Origin: Heloderma charlesbogerti
Taxonomy: Eukaryota; Chordata; Lepidosauria; Squamata; Helodermatidae
NCBI GenBank assembly: GCA_026122225.1
Contig: JANEZZ010001900.1
Coordinates: 930,001-994,000 of the forward strand
DNA: 64,000 nucleotides
Reading direction: 5' to 3'
The notes beneath the pieces were generated by a model. That model made no database searches. It had not been told where the DNA came from and saw only the letters and a program-made list of their open reading frames with translations. Made by a program: the position numbers and the translations under genes. Below, in pieces: positions 43,408 through 56,520 of this stretch; the stretch's first letter is position 1, and every line of letters starts with the position of its first letter.

Positions 43408-44171
43408 AGCCACCCCAAAATACTTTGCATTACAACAAGGAACAATATATCGTTGCTGGAAAAATCCAGCATTCTGAGGGGGAGGGTGCTGACATCAGCA
43501 TTCCCGCTGATCAAAATGTGCAGGTGCTGCAGCCTTGTGAGCCCTGGGTCCACTACACCACTGTGCAAAAGGACACCAACTTGCATTCAGCTAAAGACCT
43601 GTAGGTACCCTACATGATCATGATCCCATGACTGTCCTTACACCTCTTGCTTCAAACACGTCTCCAGTTTCAGCCAGCGGCAAGGCAGCAATGATGGCTG
43701 CTCCTGGCAAATTGCTCCCCAGCCCTGTCGTCTGCCTCCTTCCCTTACTATCTGTGGCAAGCAGATCTCCAGGTATGCAATGCAGCATGTGAAGTGTGTG
43801 TGTGTGTGTGGGGGGGGGTGAGTGGGATAGGAATGAAAAGTGATGGGATATGAGCAGCCAGAGCTGTCTTGCAACTGACTTTTCTCACTGCAACAGGAGA
43901 TAACTGTGTAAGAACAATGTCCAGGTAGAAGATGCTCATTGACAACTTGAAATGCTGCTTAGATGTGGAAAGCATATCTGGGCCTAGGCAGACCTCCTTC
44001 TCCTTCCCTTGTCCTAACATAGGAACCTCCCTTATACCAGGACCTTTCATTTGTCCATCTAGCCAACTTTTCTCTGCTCTGACTATCAGTGGCTCTCCAC
44101 TATTTCTGCAGAGGTCTTCCCCACCACCTGATATCTGATCCTTTTAACTACATATGCCAGGGACTGAAGCT

Positions 44172-44490
44172 GTGATCTTCTGCCATATGTCCTCTTTTGC
44201 AGAGGACAATCCTCTATTGGAAAGGCTTCCAGAGGACCATCCTCTCTTTGACGTGTCCTCTCTTTGAAGGCCTGTCCTGTCCAATTTCAGTTCAATGACA
44301 AAGAACCATAAGAACTGTTGCCCATCAACTCTAAGTATGGTAGACTGAACAGGTAGGCACACAGGTCACATTTCTATTTCAATTATAATTATTATTTATT
44401 ATTTCTAAATTTGCATCTGTACATATAAATTAGCAAATGCAAATGTAATGCAAATTGGTACCCTCTTTTTTGGTGATGTATTTCCTCTTC
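44172..44490 (-). mobile_element. TAGGGTGGCCA-family DNA element, right end decayed
   Basis: gccatatgtcctcttttgcag through cctctctttgaaggcctgtc, atttgcatctgtacatataa and ttttttggtgatgtatttcc match the reverse complement of the 31490 copy. The tagggtgg terminus itself is no longer clear. Confidence 0.65.
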
Positions 44491-46749
44491 TTTTTTTAAG
44501 ATTCAGAAGTGGCTACTTATCTTCTTCATGCAAAGCATCTGCTCTACTACTGAGCTATGGTCCCTCTCCTACCATACTACATCTTCTAGTAAGCAGTTTT
44601 CCAAACTCAGTGGATTACAAGCAATGTGGAACACCATGGGAGTATGATTTACATCAGTACAAATATCAAAATATCATAATCAGTTTTCTTTGGTTTTATT
44701 AGCAGGGGTAAAGGGGTGAAGCTTCCGGATCAGGGTTTGGTGATAATGCCAAAGTCAGAGGAAGAAACTGTGTGCGCCTCTGCTACAGTTTTAAACGTTG
44801 ACAGATATGAGAACCAGCTTGCTCTTGGAAGGAGGAATTAATTCATTCCTCCCTTATAAACAGCAATACTTTACAGTTACTCCCTCTCCGTCCCTTCAAG
44901 CTGCTGGGAAATTAAGCAGCAAGAGCGATCTGGACACTAGCTGCTGCTGCAGTGTTCATGTATTTAATTAAAATGCCCTTAATTGGTTTACTCGGAAATT
45001 GTGTCCCTTGCCTTAATTAAGTACAATCTGATGGAAGCCTAGCTTGGAGGGATTCATTATGTAGCCTCTGCTGCTTTCTGCAGTATCCACTTAGACCCAC
45101 CACATTGTTCTTCTGACAGCTGATGGAATGATCTATTAAAGAGACAGGAATGCAATGCAATAAATATGCCTATCTACCCAGAATTTAGCTATCTATTTAT
45201 CACTATAACATATGGACAATGGCATTTTATCACCTCAATGTATGGACCCTAGTCCATTGCAGTACTGACCTTGGCCCAATTCATATGTTGTTGCTGGTGC
45301 TACATATGCCACTGAAAAACCACTGCTCAGAGCAGTAACCATGGTGGGCCACCTGGAACACGTGTTTACTCCCCACTCCATCTCCATCAAGCCTCCACTT
45401 CTATCAAGGCTGCCAGGACTGGAGTGGGAAATTATCCCATTACCCAGGCAATCCGTTTGGTTTCCTCTTGCAGAAGTTGTATCTACGTTGTGCAGCCTTA
45501 ACTGCATGGACATTATTTTTGGTGGCAGCAATACTCCAGCAATAAGATACCCATCAGGATTTTGTATGTGTATATAGAGTGAAATGTTCAGGCACATGTC
45601 TACCTTTATTCTTTTACTAGAATATGGATATGTAAGGCAGATAACCAATGAACAATGCTTTCATTAGCTAACTATTACTGAATGTTGAAGTGGCATTTAT
45701 CATGATGCAGGAGGGGAAAGCTCTTATCTCCAACTAACTGCTGATTGAAGATAAGAGCTTTTTCCTGCCAGGAGAGGGGGCAAGGACTGGAGAAGAACTC
45801 CCATGGGCTGTATGTGGTTTGTGGGCTGGAGGTTCCCTATCCCTGACCTAAAAGTATGAAGATAGCCTACATGCATACAAGTAAACATTGAAATTACCAT
45901 GAATAGTTTGGGGGTGGAGCCTGTCAGTGAACACCGCTGCCCCCATGTGCTCATTATACCCTCTATGGAGGTGCAGTTTTATATGAACATTCATAGATTG
46001 GAGCAGAGCTTACTAGCATGTTGCCACTCCCTTCCTATATGCATTCATATTCCACTCTGTATTGGGGGTAGTATCTACTATGACCATCAGGTATCCAAAG
46101 TTGTGCAGAACTGGATTTTTTATTTTTATTTTTTGATAAACAAATGTGTTTCCATTGACAAGCGATTACAGAGAGTTCATGACACTCATCTTAGAACAAC
46201 ATGTTTGTTCATCTTAATTTGTTATCCAGACTGACAGCAGTGCAGACTGATGAGTGCCAATTGGATTGCAGCTTTGCAGACCAGTCGTCAGAGCTGTCTA
46301 CCAGCAAAAGCCCAAATGAAGTGAAGAAAGCCTACTGTAGGATACCATCTGACGAGCAGAAGCTGAGATGAAGTATGGGTCAGTGCTTATGTTATGGATC
46401 AAATCCAGTGTATCCATCTGTCTGGAGGCTTGTTCAAGAGCTGCATGATCAGGCAGGGCAGAGAGAACGAAAAAGCTGGACATGGCATACATACAAGCAT
46501 TTTGACAATGACAGGAGGTTCTTTTGAAGGCATTGGTGCCTCTGACTCACATCCAAGTTCTCTGAAATTGTGAGGATGAGAACTGATACAGTTTGTCACC
46601 TAAGGTCTTCTAATGAATCAGGATGTAGCTGTCTGACGTGAAAGCCCAGTAAGGCTGAGACAGGCTGTATTGCTACAGACCTACAAGTCTACCTGTCTCA
46701 AACAAAGCTGAGAGACCAACGAGCCATTATGCTTACTTTCAGAATACTC
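44491..46749. other. No gene recognised
   Basis: 44930-45110 has clustered TTAATTAA/TAATTG motifs in otherwise mixed sequence and looks less repeat-like than its surroundings; it could be a conserved non-coding element, but that needs comparison between species. No supported ORF. Confidence 0.4.
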
Positions 46750-47258
46750 TAGGGATGTCAGAGAATTCCGCCACGGACCTCGGTGAGGCCAAATGCCAGT
46801 GCATTCGGCCCCCCGAAATCTGTGGCGGAATGGCCTGCCCCCCCCGCCCCCCCACGGATCCCCCCCGGGATGAGACTTACCTGGGGCGGATCTTCCGGGT
46901 GGCGGTGGCTCCGGCGGCGGCTCCAGCGGCGGCTCTGGCGAAGGTGGCGGCAGCGGCCAGTCTTCCAACCGGCTGCCACCACCACCATTTCCAGGCTTGT
47001 GAAAAAAAAAAAAAAGGACGTGATAGGCTACGTAAATCTTTACGTAGCCTATCATGGTTGGGGGTGGGTTAAAAAAAAAACCACGTACGCAAATGGCGAC
47101 GGCTACAGCCGCCGCCATTTGCGTTCCTTCTTTTTGGCCATTTTAATCTACGTAAATATTTACGTAGACTATGACGGCGAAAATCAAGGGGAACGTAAAT
47201 AGCGTAGCAGGCGCTATTTGCGTTCCTTTTTCATTCACCGTTTTAGCCTACGTAAATC
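46750..47258 (-). mobile_element. Palindromic hAT-like element, copy 7 (truncated at a palindrome centre)
   Basis: Starts TAGGGATGTCAGAGAATTCC. On the minus strand it has the exon-like module 46988-46881 (36 open codons, donor ctg|gtaagtctc read as cag|gtaag), then GTGATAGGCTACG, CAAATGGCGAC and CTTAGTCTACG-type palindromes and the CAAATAGCG centre near 47208. It ends at ttagcctacgtaaat within half a palindrome at about 47258, where unrelated DNA begins. No second terminus or target duplication. Confidence 0.85.
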
Positions 47259-48261
47259 TCTATTCTGATCTCTTTTCTGCTTGGTTATCCAACCTCACCC
47301 CATCAGACACTCAGCATTCTAGTCCTCGGTGGGCTGTTTGTTTCTTGAAATGTTTTTATTACTTCTGCAAACTTTGGGCTTCCCCCAAACAGGCTGATAT
47401 CTCTCTCTTCTTCCTCAGTAGCCCCCGTTGTGGCTACAGGTAGCTATCACAACTCGGCACCTATTAGTATATATGATCAGGACCAGTTCCCATTAAAGAT
47501 GCTATAAAAAGGAATAAAATAACATCCTGTACTTCAAGGTAGAGCATTGCTGAAATGTGATGTACCTGTTGTGGAGAAAGAGGTGAGAGTCACCCAATGC
47601 ACACAAGGACAGCTGTTTGCCTACATGACAAAAACAACTGCCATCGATGAGAGAGAAGCCCGTTGTTCTGTTGTGCTGAAATGCCACTGACACAGGGCAA
47701 GGATGGTATCTGTCAGGACTTCATTCTTTGTGACTGAACAGTACATTTCTGCTTGAGAAAATCTATCTCCCTGCTGTGTGTCATTTCTATAACTGCAAAT
47801 AAAATAGAAACATTTTCTTATCCTGGTTAAACATTTCTGCTACACGATGATATGTCCTTAGCGGCATCTACCAGGTGTTATTGATTTGCCCAGAAACATG
47901 GCTGCCTTCTTCTCAGCGAGGACGAATAATTTCTTCCAGAGTTTAAAGCATCAACTCTTTTTAAAAAGAAATTTGTGCTGCTTAACAGCATAAAGTTGAG
48001 AGTATTTTTGACAAACGTTGTAACCATTCTCTTCTTTCCTATTTGTCCATCTCTGTTATATTGTAAGCTGCTGAGCAGGAAAAGTGTTCTGTCTAGTATT
48101 TAGCAAACAGCTAAATCGACAGCTACATCAATGTTAAATACTTGTGTGGAATTTAAAAGAAGAAATTCCACATCATTTTAATCTAGGTTGTCCACAGACA
48201 CTACTGCTTAGGTATTTCTCTCTTAAATTTCACTTGCATCGAACACAGCTAGCCAGCACTT
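47259..48261. other. No gene recognised
   Basis: AT-rich, no repeat ends or supported coding sequence seen. Confidence 0.5.
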
Positions 48262-48617
48262 AGGATGGGGCAGAAATTTGTTTGGTTCACATTTTAATAT
48301 GAATTGACATAATTCACACTTCCTGAAGTAATATGTGAATCAGATTGCAATTATCATTCAGTTTTCACAGTTCTCCGAATTTTGTGATGCAGTTGTCCGA
48401 ACAGAAACGCGATACAAAAATGCACACATTGAGGAAAATGGCTTGCAAAAATGCATATATTAGGGGATATTGCATGCAAAAATGTATACAAATAGTTGCA
48501 TGCATGAAAATGTACATGAAAATACATTTGCAAACTGATAAGGAAACTGGATGGAATGAACTTGTGCTTGAAAAAGCACACCATAGAAAGCAAAACAGAC
48601 AGGTTTGTTCATCCCTA
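48262..48617 (+). mobile_element. Dispersed DNA element with TGCAAAAATGCAT core
   Basis: Starts near taggatggggcagaaatttg and ends gtttgttcatcccta. Internal tandem-like aaaatgcatatat, aaaatgtatac and aaaatgtacat units. Same family as 37915-38335. No convincing target duplication. Confidence 0.6.
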
Positions 48618-49790
48618 GCCATTACTCACACCTCCTGCAGCTGATATTGAGGAATTCGGGGTAAAATGTTTTCATTTCTCCAAAGTATGGGAAGGGGAAC
48701 ATTCACATGAGTGGGGTAAAACAGAATCTCTGCATGATGGTGCCATGGCCAGACAGATAGATAAGAACATTCTGCTGTATAATGAGATTAAAATCCAGAT
48801 TAACTAGGTTGGAATTCTGAGCATCATAAATGGTGTTTAGTGACTTTTCATTCCACCTTTTGAGCAAAGGCTGAATAAATGTGTGTTCAAAAGTAGAACC
48901 ACTTTTCTCTCTCAAATAAGAAGGTGAGAAAGCCTAAGGTAAAACTGAGCATAAATGACCAATCCAGTCTTTGAACCTTTAAATGTACTGCCTTTGTCAT
49001 GGGGTCTCCCATGGCTGTGCCAACAGACACTTCCAAATCCTGCAACTAGCAGAGAAAACACCCCATGTTAGCACCTGGCAGGGAAGGAATCCATTACTAA
49101 AAATCAAATACACAGATCCCGTGAAAATATGCCAGAACATAGTAATGGAAGTGCCATTTTAATGTGTTTTTAGAGAAAGCCTTGATAGAAGGAGGGGAAA
49201 ACTATTTACCATAAAGGGCATTACTACCCAAAGGACACCTCCAGACACTCGCAGATAAGAATAAAAAGAAATAGTGCTGGAAAGTCTAAAAATGTATGAG
49301 AAAGTGTAGCATGAGGAAGAATATAGAAGTAACTTCACTGATGTCTCTTTGGCATGAAATTTATAGAGGGGAGTCTCCCTTGGGAGCTCTGTCTTTGCAT
49401 CACCTATGGAGGGACTAGGTCTAGGATGTTTCAATGGGCTTTTCAGATTAAAGCAGTTTTGTTTGGGCCTTTTAGGACAGAGCCCCCTCCCTTTTTTAGG
49501 AGAGGGAAGTTTTTCTTCCCTTTTCTATGCAGACCTTGTATTTGGGGGGCTACTGTATGGCTCACTACTCTAGCTCTGTTCAGGCATTATGACTGATCAG
49601 AAAATATCAACCTGAGCTGGGACACAGGGCTGCGCTCTGGCCCTGACTCCAACACTCCCACAACACCCCTCACAACACATCTTTGGAAGGCAAAATTCAC
49701 CCTACACATACACTTGTGCCTCTTCCCTCAAATGAGCATCCACTTTCTCCCCCCCCCTCCAGTGCAAGTGAGTCGATCACAAGTGAGCCA
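48618..49790. other. No gene recognised
   Basis: No supported ORF. G- and C-runs near 49490-49560 and 49745-49760 only. Confidence 0.45.
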
Positions 49791-49944
49791 CTAGGGTGTC
49801 AATCCTATGCACACTGCCTCGGAAGGCGCGAAGCAGGCTTCCGAGGCAGGCCCGATCTGGTTCGGGCAGATTTGGGGGGTGCCCCTACCCACCTCAGCCC
49901 TGAATCCAAATCAGGTTCCCCCCTGACACCCCACACAACCCCCC

Positions 49945-50265
49945 AGCTCCTTACCTGGGCTGCCCCCTCCTCTGCTGCTGTCACCTTCGCCTCCTCCCCG
50001 CCGCTGCTGTCTTCGCCACCATCTTCGCTGCCTCCACCTCCGCTGTCTCCTGAGGCCTGGACACATGGCGACTCTTCTTGCAGGGAGTCAGAATTTTTAA
50101 AATGGCAACCTCCTGGAAGTTCCAGGAAGTTGCCATTTTAAAAATGGTGACTCCCTGCAAGAAGAGTCACCACGCGTCCAGGCCTCAAGAGGTGGCGTAG
50201 CGGTGCAGCAGAGGCAGCAGCAGCAGCACGGCGGCAGTGAGGAGAAGACGGCTCAGGTAAGGCCC
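49945..50265. repeat. GC-rich palindromic element with outward splice donors on both arms
   Basis: Inverted repeat centred at 50119 (tcctggaagttccagga). Inner arms are almost perfect: ttgcagggagt / actccctgcaa, and aatggcaacc / ggaagttgccatt. Outer arms are GC-rich and less similar, containing GCTGCTG/CAGCAGC tracts and gtccaggcctc. Each arm ends with an outward donor: minus strand cccag|gtaagg at 49950 and plus strand ctcag|gtaagg at 50255. The surrounding GC-rich DNA (about 49795-50445) probably belongs to the same element, but its termini are not clear. Confidence 0.75.
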
Positions 50266-50499
50266 TGGAGGTGCTGGGGGGGCTGGGCAGGGGGCCGAAG
50301 CGCACTGAGCCCCCAACCCACTCCAGGCCACTTCATGCCCCCTCTGCTTCGCCTCGGAAGGGGCACAAAGTGGCCTGAAGCAGCCCGCTTTGACTTGAGG
50401 TTTGGGCCTTGGGCCGAAGTGGTGCACAGCCTTACTTGAAAGGGAGCCTAGTAGAGGTGGAACAGACATCATGAGCACACGCACACATACCGGGCAGTA

Positions 50500-50522
50500 G
50501 CAATTATCATCATCATCATCAC
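50500..50522. repeat. (ATC)n microsatellite
   Basis: About seven ATC trinucleotides. Confidence 0.85.
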
Positions 50523-50790
50523 CACAGGTTGTAGGTGCACCATGCTGGCAACAATTTTAAAGTAAAATCCTCCCCATTCTAACCCTGCCACCTACACCCC
50601 ACTTTTTAAGAAAGCATGTTTCTCTCTCTTTCTCTCCTCACCCCTTTAATACAGCATGTTTCTCTCGCTTTCTCTCCCCCTCAGTCTCTGCAAGTCCAGG
50701 ATCTGATTCTTCCTACTTGAACCCTGGCCAGATTCACTAATTTATTTTTTTCCTCATTTTAACAAATACATCTCTTTACAGACTCTTAGA

Positions 50791-51060
50791 TAGGGATGTC
50801 CGTCACTGGGAAATCCAGTTCTTTTTTGGCTCAACTGGGTTCAGCGGAATGTACAACTTGCTTTGCATCTGCAAGCCGAGCTGCAAGCTGTTCCCCAAAC
50901 TCCAGGAACTTTTTCATGTATTTTCTTTTTTAAAAAAATGGTTCTGCAATTTGCACAACTTTCTGAGCAATTTATGCTAATTCAGCTGTAATTTGCACAA
51001 ATTGCTCAGAAATTTATGCAAATTGCAGAACCTTAAAAAAAAGGCACAACATTCCCAGAA
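50791..51060. mobile_element. Possible hAT-like element with short inverted repeat
   Basis: Begins tagggatgtccgtcactggg. Contains arms of about 45 bases (ggttctgcaatttgcac / aaattgcagaacc) around a cagctgtaattt centre near 50985, flanked by T- and A-runs. No matching right terminus found, so the right limit is a guess. Confidence 0.5.
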
Positions 51061-54000
51061 AATCCTTAAACTGGCCTGACTTGCTGCAGATCAAGTCAGG
51101 TCCTGCAGCAGGAACTGAAATGAAGCCCAAGGGGCTGAGCCTGAGAACACCAAACTCCACCCCCGCAAACAGATTTCCCCAGCACACACACATAGAGTGC
51201 TTTTCTACACAAGGCTGTCAATTGGCTGTTAATCCGCTGTATCTACTTTTGGTTTTGTCACAAAATTGAGATCAAAGCACTAAACAAAGAGCATTTCCTT
51301 TCCCGCTTTTCTGCTACATAACATCTAGGTGGCACTGTGGAATAGCACAAATACATACGTGGAAATAGCACTTCCTTTCCCTTTCAAAATTAAATGCCTC
51401 ATTCCGTGCTTTAAAAAAACATTGCCAAAAGTGATGGTTAGACACAGAAGTGAAACTGGAGGGTCACATAATCATCTAAAGAACCCATAAACAACCATGA
51501 GGAAACGATGAGCACACAATAGATGCTTAGTGAAGAAAAGCCTGGAAAGAGAGAGAGAGAGAGACACCACACTATTCTAAGATAAGGCAGACAGTGGGAA
51601 AGGAAAGTTTTGGTGCAGAAGTAGGACAAAACCTGCAGGAATCAGTTCTCACAGCATACAAAAGAAAAACAACACTATCCTTTCAAAAACTTAAAGGGCA
51701 AATTGCTGAAGGGGCAAATTCATAATGCCTTGGTTTCTCAATTGATTGTAATTTCTATAAACAGAAACTGAATCCTGTCAAATTAAGCTAGGTCTGTTTA
51801 ATTCCTGTCCAGACTCTGGTGCACTACAGGAGAGACTCTCTGCTCTTGTGCAATGTGCTAGACTCTGGATGTGAAGGGGGAAACAGTGATGACCCAGTTC
51901 CTAGGTATGGGCAGAGGAAAGGGATGCACACACCCCTCTCCGCCCTGCAGCAGCTTCCTCTCAGGAGCAGCAGAGGAGGCCACTCAATAGGTGGCGTGAG
52001 GCACTGGAGGAGGCATGTGAAACACAGGGGCTGGCAGCAAAGGATTGGCAGCAGCAGCGTCACCAAGCACGGCAATGAGCGATGCCTCAAGCACTGTCGC
52101 TGCTGTGACAGGAAGGCAGCAGCAGCAGAGAGGCTGGCCACTGCTGCTATCAACTTGAACAAGGAGGGGGAGAGGCAGAAAGAGGGGCCACACATGGAGT
52201 GATTGGGAGCCACCAAAGGCTAGCGGGCCTTGCAGTGAAGACCACTGGCATAGTCCCACCCACCGCCATCACCACACACTACCACTATGTTCATCCAACA
52301 AATGTCCCTTTGACATCCATCAGAAGGCGTCCTCCACACAGACAGAGACATGCACAGAATGCTCTAACACACAAGGAGGGACCCTGATTGGCCAGGGTCA
52401 CTCCTTGTGTATAGAGGCTCTCCACATGTACATCTGTACACGAATGGACATGGGGAAGCATGGTGGTGGTGCATGGCAATGGTTGTGGCTGGGGCTAGCC
52501 TGCATGGCCCCACAGCCTGCTCCACACGTTCATTCCGTGGGTGGAATGGGCCGTGTGTACCTACCTAGTGATGGTTGCTATCATGACATTCTTATCCACT
52601 CTGAGCCTTTGGGGGGGGCTGGGGGGGCTGCATGAAATATGAATGAATCCATGAAATGAGATACATTTTTAAATTACTTGAATTTCTGAGATGAACAGCA
52701 TCCAGTCCTGATGCTTTGCCGGCTACTAAGTTCTGCAGCTGCCTTGTTTGTCACCTCTCTTTGGTAGATTTCTTTTGATGTATTACCTGAGGGGGAAATG
52801 GTTCAGGTGTTGATCTCTCCCTCACTCTCCAACATTCCTTGCCGAAAGATAGATAAGGGAAAAAATCCTTTCTCTCTGCAATTACCGTTTTTGTTCAGTG
52901 CTTCTTTGCTATCTTTTGTTATCTAAGGCCCTACCGCCTCTGTGTCTGGCTTTCTGGTTTATTTAGGACATTTTTTTACTTCTACTCTTTATATTTGTAG
53001 CAATTTTCTCTTCAAATCTTTTCTTGGCTTGGCTTGTTAGAAATTTACATGACGTGCAGTTATGTGGGTGGGAAGAGGGGGTGGGAGGATTGATCTTTCT
53101 CCTGAAATATTTACTGTCAGGTGCCACTCATGCTTTACATACAGATTTCATTGCTTTATATGGTGAATAGGTATAGGTTCTCTATAGGCAGAGAACAAGG
53201 CATGAAAAAGGTGAGCCATGGCTCTCCTCAATCTTAACTGTATTTACTGCATTAAAATCTATGGAACATGTGTCATTAGGTAAGTGTGCCTGCTGCGTCC
53301 AGGACTGAGGGACAGATTGCAAATCGACAACTAAAAGCATGAAGTATATCAAGCAGCATGTGTTCTTTTGCTGCTAGAATGGCTGATGCATTCTTATCGC
53401 TTGGGAAACCTACTAGCATTCACATAAAAGAAATGTATTTAGGGGTAGCGTAGAATATAATTTGTTCAAGCAAAAATGGGAAGAATGGCATTTAAATTGA
53501 TGCATAAATCCCAAAACAATTCCAAGGAAAAGATGCATTTGTATATATAACACATGGATTGTTCATTTATGCTCTGTCTGTGTTGATGCAAGGCTGGGTT
53601 GAACTTTAGGTTAAGCAAGCCACAGCGCTGAAGCCCAAGCAAAATGGGCCTCTGACTACTGAGGATGATGTGGCCATTCTTCTCCTTGCACAGGGTTCAT
53701 GGTATACTAATGGCACCATAAGTCAAGGAGCAATGACCATATTTCCAAATACTGAACCTTTAAAATATCAGTACAATGATCAGCATACAAAGCAGAATGC
53801 TGTTTGCGCCTCAGAAGATCCCATGGGCAAAACATGATAGAGGGGACTAGAGTGAATGGTGCAGCGTGTTATGTGTGTACCATTTGATTTATGGGCAGAG
53901 CTCCATAATATGTCTTAGAATAGGGCTCCCATATGTTTTAATCTGCCATGAACATGAATCAATTGCATTTCAGATATCTGCTGATAATTGTGATCTTTAC

Positions 54001-55530
54001 TTGACTGTAGGTTACCTGTCTTGGGTCATATGATATGAATAGCTAATGGATCAGATCACTGATGTTATTGCCATTTAAGTGTCTAGGTTCTGGCTTGTCC
54101 CATGTCACACATTTCTTCTTTAAACAGATATATTCCATTGTGGGTCAGTTATCCCAAGACAATGCCCACAAAGCCATAGGTCCCAAATTTCTTGAATGCT
54201 AAAATCAAGGAAGAGAGTTGTAACCTGTGATGGAAACAAACCATCTTCCATTTTTGTTGAATATGGCTTTCTGGATGTTGTGGGGTTAATTTCCTTTCTG
54301 TATGTGTGCTGAACCAAAAGTCAAAAGTTCAGGTCTTTGTCCCCGTAAGTCTACAAAGGTAAAAAGGGGTAAAAGGAGTGACCAAGAGGTTGAGCAGGTG
54401 GCCAGAGAAATAAGAAGCCTGCAGGAAGGTTTTATTTACTTTGTGGCACCAAAGGGTCTGTAATTTTGCAAGAAGTATTTTGATTTTGCAGAAATGTCTG
54501 CAAAGAGCTCAGCAGAATGAATGTAAGGCAAATGTGAGCCCTCCTGATTAGTCAAGGTAACAAGAGAATAGGCTATCTTTAACATATAAAAGTTGAGGGG
54601 GAAAAGCAATTTTGGTAGAGGAAGGCTGAAATAGAGGGAAAAGTTAAAAATCTGGAAGGAAAGAAGAAAAAGGATCAAGAAAGAAAGCTGCTTGGGAAAG
54701 CTGAGAACTCTTGACAATAAGATATTGCTGGGAAGAACTTGGAAAATAGGGATACAGTCTAGTGAAGTTTAGCTAGATGCATTTTACCCTGGTTACTCTC
54801 TTACCCTTTTGTTGTTATGGATTTGATGTGTGTGTGTGTGTGTGTGTGTGTGTGTTGTAACCATGCAGTTGTTAAAACTTTTTCCTAATAGTAAAACTTT
54901 TCCAGTAATTTTGTTGTTTAAACTTTGCGGTCTTTTTTGTTGGGTTACCCACCCCATGCCTAGAAGCCAAATCCCACATTGTATTTACAAGAGACCCAGA
55001 GGGATTTTAAGGCTGTTTGGTGGAAGCAGCCAGAGAAAATAAAGATTTTCACCTGGCGTCAGGAGATAAGTACAAGGAAGGGAAAGGGAAACAGGAGCTA
55101 GGCATTCTGTTTGGCCTGGTCTCCATTTCACATGCAGATCAGTGTGTAGCTGGTTCCATTTCGTAAGGTAAAATGGAAATCAAGAGGCAGCATTTTAAAC
55201 TGTGATTTCCGCACAGCTCTGTAAGTTTAGGAACACTATAGTCATTGAACAATAAAAGACAATTTGCCAGGTTCAAGCCATAGCAGATCTGGGCACTAAC
55301 ATTTCCTTTTGGTTTCTGAGAACTGAGGATGCTTTTGCCTCACTTGTTGAACTACTGTTTGGAGGAAAGAAGCATTTGATATGTATGAAAGCATTAAGAA
55401 ACAGAACAAGCTTTTGTGATTTCTTGTTATTAAACCATTTATTGACAACATGGCTTCTGTCTTTTCCTTTTACCTATATTATAATGCCAATAGTTGAGAA
55501 ATGAGACTTCTACCACTTTCATTCAGTTTT
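51061..55530. other. No gene; isolated microsatellites
   Basis: A (GA) tract lies at 51548-51562 and a (GT)n at 54828-54855. 51960-52150 is enriched in CAGCAG/GGCAGC. The longest frames (51819-52202 plus, 52216-51824 minus) overlap on opposite strands, as expected of compositionally biased DNA, and have no domain. Confidence 0.45.
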
Positions 55531-55539
55531 AATTGGTAA

Positions 55540-55830
55540 ACTTATTTATTTATTTACAATATTTATATACTGCTCCATATCAAAAGATATTAGAGCCGTG
55601 AACAAAGATAAAATAATAAAACACCATATTAAAACAATTTAAACATTTTAAAAGAAACAAATTCTTAACTTAATAAACCGCAGCTGGTCACTCAAGGAAG
55701 GTCTCTCGAAATAACAGTGTCTTCAGGAAGCACCAGAAGGAACACAGTGTTGGCGCCTGCCTGACCTCTGAAGGCAAGGAGTTCCACAACTAGCAACGCA
55801 TGGGAGTATGGGACCCCTGGAGGAGCTATG
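55540..55830 (-). mobile_element. L2-like LINE 3' end fragment
   Basis: ttatttatttatttacaata, tactgctccatatcaaaag, then gtttctcgaaataacagtgtc-like and ggcaaggagttccacaac, the reverse complement of an L2 3' UTR and ORF2 end. Similar to 19385-19510. Confidence 0.7.
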
Positions 55831-55977
55831 GGTGAATTTTCACTTTACCAGAATCTATCCATTTCCCTTCCATTGTGTTTGACATTTTTGATACTACATT
55901 TTCTTAGGTGTTACTAGATATGGCAGGTAGCTTGTGACATGAGGCTATTTGGGATAGAGACACAAAAAGGACAATGC

Positions 55978-56520
55978 ATTATTTATTTTATTACTTATTT
56001 ATTACATTTCTATACTGCTCCATAGCTGAAGCACTCTGGGCGGTTTACAAAAGTTAAAACATCGGTTTACAGAAGTTAAAATACAATATACAAAGTTTAA
56101 AAACCATTTGCTTAAAAGCATATGGGCAATATATACAAATAACATATAACTAAAACAACTTTGAACTAAAAACATTTTTTAAAAAAATCCAACAATAAAA
56201 CAACACAGCTTAAAAACCGTATACAGAAGTCAGCAAAAGGAATGAGAGTTCTAAAAAGGGAAGGCCTGCTGGAACAATAGCATATTTCATGTCTGCATAA
56301 AAGCCTTCAGTAAGGTCAGCAGGCACATTTCAGTCGGCAGGTCATTCCACAACTGAGGGGCAGCAAAGGAAAAGGTCCTCTTGCATGTGGCTGCCAGTCT
56401 CACATTAGGCAGCCGCAGCAGAGAGCCCTCAGAGGACCTTAGGTGGCGGACTGGGATGTAGGGGAGAAGGTGCTTCCTAAGGTACCATGGAACTAGACCA
56501 CGGAGGGCTTTTTTTTAATA
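55978..56520 (-). mobile_element. L2-like LINE 3' end fragment, second subfamily
   Basis: tttctatactgctccatagc, gaagcactctgggcggttt, and further in gcaggtcattccacaactg and cacggagggctt. These are 3' UTR and ORF2 C-terminal remnants, close to the 3' part of the LINE at 57057. Confidence 0.75.

Noticed and set aside
51819..52216. Overlapping ORFs of about 130 codons on both strands
   Set aside because: CAG/CTG-biased composition leaves frames open on both strands; no domains or start context support either.
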